This document shows, one piece after another, positions 4,529-6,011 of a stretch of 6,011 nucleotides of DNA (positions are counted from its first letter, which is position 1; the number at the start of each line of letters is the position of its first letter). The DNA lies in assembly GCA_947296775.1 (NCBI GenBank), contig CAMYRF010000064.1, positions 1-6,011 on the forward strand, given 5' to 3'. The notes under the pieces were generated by a model, which was given only the letters and a program-made list of their open reading frames with translations, did not search any database and had not been told where the DNA came from. The DNA comes from an uncultured Mycoplasmatota bacterium. GTDB lineage: Bacteria > Bacillota_I > Bacilli_A > RF39 > UBA660. A program made the position numbers and the translations under genes.

Positions 4529-5878
4529 ATGAATGATACTATTGCGGCAATTGCTACTGCTCAGGGAGTAGGGGCTATATCAATTATTAGAGTAAGTGGT
4601 AGTGAGGCTTTTTCTATTATTGAAAAGTTATTTTCTAACAAAAAGTTTGTTGCTGCGGATAGTCATACTATTCATTATGGGTATATTTTGGATGGTGATG
4701 AAATAGTAGATGAGGTTTTAGTTACTAAAATGTGCGCTCCTAAAACTTTTACAATGGAAGATATAGTTGAAATTAATACTCATGATGGTATTTCAACTAC
4801 TAATAAAGTGTTAGAATTATTACTTTCTACTGGGTGTCGTTTGGCTGAACCTGGTGAATTTACTAAAAGGGCCTTTTTAAATGGTCGTATTGATTTAGTA
4901 GAGGCTGAGGGTGTGATGGATTTAATTAATGCGAAAACTGAATCTGCTTCTAAAATGGCTATTAATCAGGTTGGTGGTAAAGCTTCTTCACTTATTAGAG
5001 ATTTAAGGGATAATTTAGTTGGTATACTTGCTAATATTGAAGTTAATTTGAATTATCCTGAATATGATGATATTGAAGATATTACTGTGGAAAAGATAAA
5101 GGTTAGTATGGGAGATTTGGATAAAAAGGTTAATAAAATTATATCTGAATCTAAAAATGGTGAACTTTTAAAGAATGGAATTAAGACGGTTATTATTGGA
5201 AAACCAAATGTTGGTAAAAGTAGTTTACTTAATAATTTAATAGGTGAAGAAAAGGCAATTGTTACGGAAATTCAAGGTACTACAAGGGATAGTGTAGAAG
5301 CTACATTAATTATGGATAACCTTATTTTGAACTTAATTGATACTGCTGGAATTAGAAAAACTGATGATTTGGTTGAAAGTATTGGTGTTGAAAAAAGTTT
5401 AAGACTTATTGATGAAGCTGATTTAGTTTTATTAGTACTTGATTATAATTCTGAATTAACTTCTGATGATAAAAAGATTTTATCTAAGTTAGATGGTAAA
5501 AATTATATTACAATTATTAATAAATGTGATTTGGATAAAAAAATTGATGATAGTGATCTTAAGAATACTGTTTATGTAAGTGCTTCTGAAAATATTAATA
5601 TTGATGGTATTAAGGAAAAAGTTAAGGAATTATTTAATTTAGAACAAATTGAAACTAGTGATTATAATTATTTAAGTAGTGCGCGTTCTTTAGCTATTTT
5701 AAATCAAATAAGTAATGCGATTAAAGAAGTAAATAGTGGACTTGAAAATGGATTTACTTTAGATATGATTGAAATTGATCTTAAAAACATTTGGAATTTA
5801 CTTGGAACTATTATTGGTGAAAGTTATGAAGATGAATTAATTGATGAATTATTTAGTAGATTTTGTGTTGGGAAATAA
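4529..5878 (+). CDS. mnmE: tRNA modification GTPase MnmE (TrmE)
   Basis: MnmE works with MnmG to add (carboxymethyl)aminomethyl groups at the wobble uridine (U34) of certain tRNAs, using methylene-tetrahydrofolate and GTP. The 449-residue product is full length. The N-terminal folate-binding domain (about 1-118) starts DTIAAIATAQGVGAISIIRVSG. Helical regions flank a GTPase domain with G1 GKPNVGKS (224-231), G2 TTRD (251-254), G3 DTAG (271-274), G4 NKCD (331-334) and G5 SAS (351-353). The C-terminus is FCVGK with the conserved cysteine C446. One oddity is EINTHDG (81-87), where most relatives have HGG. I start at ATG 4529: GAGGTGA (4516-4522) is 6 bases upstream. An earlier in-frame GTG at 4520 is part of that ribosome binding site, so it is unlikely to be the start. 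mnmG, the usual next gene, does not follow. Confidence 0.97.
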   Translation: MNDTIAAIATAQGVGAISIIRVSGSEAFSIIEKLFSNKKFVAADSHTIHYGYILDGDEIVDEVLVTKMCAPKTFTMEDIVEINTHDGISTTNKVLELLLSTGCRLAEPGEFTKRAFLNGRIDLVEAEGVMDLINAKTESASKMAINQVGGKASSLIRDLRDNLVGILANIEVNLNYPEYDDIEDITVEKIKVSMGDLDKKVNKIISESKNGELLKNGIKTVIIGKPNVGKSSLLNNLIGEEKAIVTEIQGTTRDSVEATLIMDNLILNLIDTAGIRKTDDLVESIGVEKSLRLIDEADLVLLVLDYNSELTSDDKKILSKLDGKNYITIINKCDLDKKIDDSDLKNTVYVSASENINIDGIKEKVKELFNLEQIETSDYNYLSSARSLAILNQISNAIKEVNSGLENGFTLDMIEIDLKNIWNLLGTIIGESYEDELIDELFSRFCVGK

Positions 5879-5933
5879 TTTTTCATATTGATTTTGTTGT
5901 GTTTTTCTAAGAAAAATTATTTTTGGGAAATAT

Positions 5934-5962
5934 TTGACTCATATATAAAAATATGATAATTA
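5934..5962 (+). promoter_or_regulatory. Possible promoter of zinc-ribbon gene
   Basis: TTGACT (5934-5939) matches the -35 consensus at five of six bases. The -10 is unclear. GATAAT (5955-5960) is a good hexamer, but only 15 bases away. TAATTA (5957-5962) has the ideal 17-base gap and a TGn extension (5954-5956) but is a poor hexamer. The mnmE-to-next-gene gap of 105 bases leaves room for an independent promoter. Confidence 0.45.
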
Positions 5963-5983
5963 TATATTATAGGAGATGTTGAT

Positions 5984-6011
5984 ATGTATTGTAAGTATTG
6001 TGGTTCAAAAG
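5984..6011 (+). CDS. Zinc-ribbon protein, N-terminal fragment at window edge
   Basis: Only nine codons are visible, MYCKYCGSK, before the window ends. The CxxCG knuckle at residues 3-7 is the classic start of a zinc-ribbon domain found at the front of many small Firmicutes membrane or regulatory proteins. AGGAG (5971-5975) lies 8 bases before the ATG, so it looks like a true gene start. The rest, and therefore the function, lies outside. It takes the place where mnmG often follows mnmE. Confidence 0.75.

Noticed and set aside
5902..5916. TTTTTC-TAA-GAAAAA as a terminator for mnmE
   Set aside because: The stem has one G-C pair and a three-base loop, and the following T-run is interrupted. It is too weak to call in such AT-rich DNA.
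1..6011. CRISPR array, insertion sequence, tRNA or rRNA gene
   Set aside because: I saw no regularly spaced repeats, transposase frame, terminal inverted repeats flanking a gene, or cloverleaf or rRNA-like sequence on either strand.

Overview
The window is the replication-origin neighbourhood of a very AT-rich, low-GC Gram-positive-type bacterium. The likely host is a member of the Firmicutes (Bacillota) or a relative of the Mollicutes, perhaps an uncultured gut lineage. Three things support this: the divergent dnaA / rpmH-rnpA-yidC-jag arrangement around a cluster of DnaA boxes, strong AGGAG-type ribosome binding sites, and A/T-ending codons. Tryptophan is encoded by TGG throughout, so the standard bacterial code (TGA = stop) applies. 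No closer taxonomic call is possible from the sequence alone.

Layout. Positions 1-1046 (minus strand) hold the first 348 codons of dnaA, cut by the window edge before the DNA-binding domain IV. Positions 1047-1377 are a gene-free origin region with about nine DnaA-box-like 9-mers, two of them forming box-pair palindromes, and an AT-rich stretch. A textbook promoter (1378-1406) then starts a rightward run: rpmH (unusually short L34), a small hairpin, rnpA, yidC (lipoprotein form) and jag/khpB, which overlaps yidC by 35 bases. After jag come an A/U-rich terminator-like hairpin, an extended -10 promoter, and the wreck of an ABC-exporter gene with two in-frame stops and most of its length missing. 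An HD-domain protein and a complete mnmE follow. After a 105-base gap with a possible promoter, the first nine codons of a zinc-ribbon protein reach the right edge.

How the genes fit together. DnaA binds the boxes and starts replication. rpmH and rnpA supply a ribosomal protein and the RNase P protein. YidC inserts membrane proteins, and Jag/KhpB is an RNA-binding protein classically encoded next to it. MnmE modifies the wobble uridine of certain tRNAs with MnmG, whose gene does not follow here. The conserved rpmH-to-mnmE run is interrupted between jag and mnmE by the decayed transporter and the HD protein.

No new defence, mobile or CRISPR system is visible. The points most worth following are the origin architecture, a strand-composition contrast between dnaA and mnmE suggesting that replication starts beyond the 3' end of dnaA, the deviant L34 and the ABC-exporter remnant.
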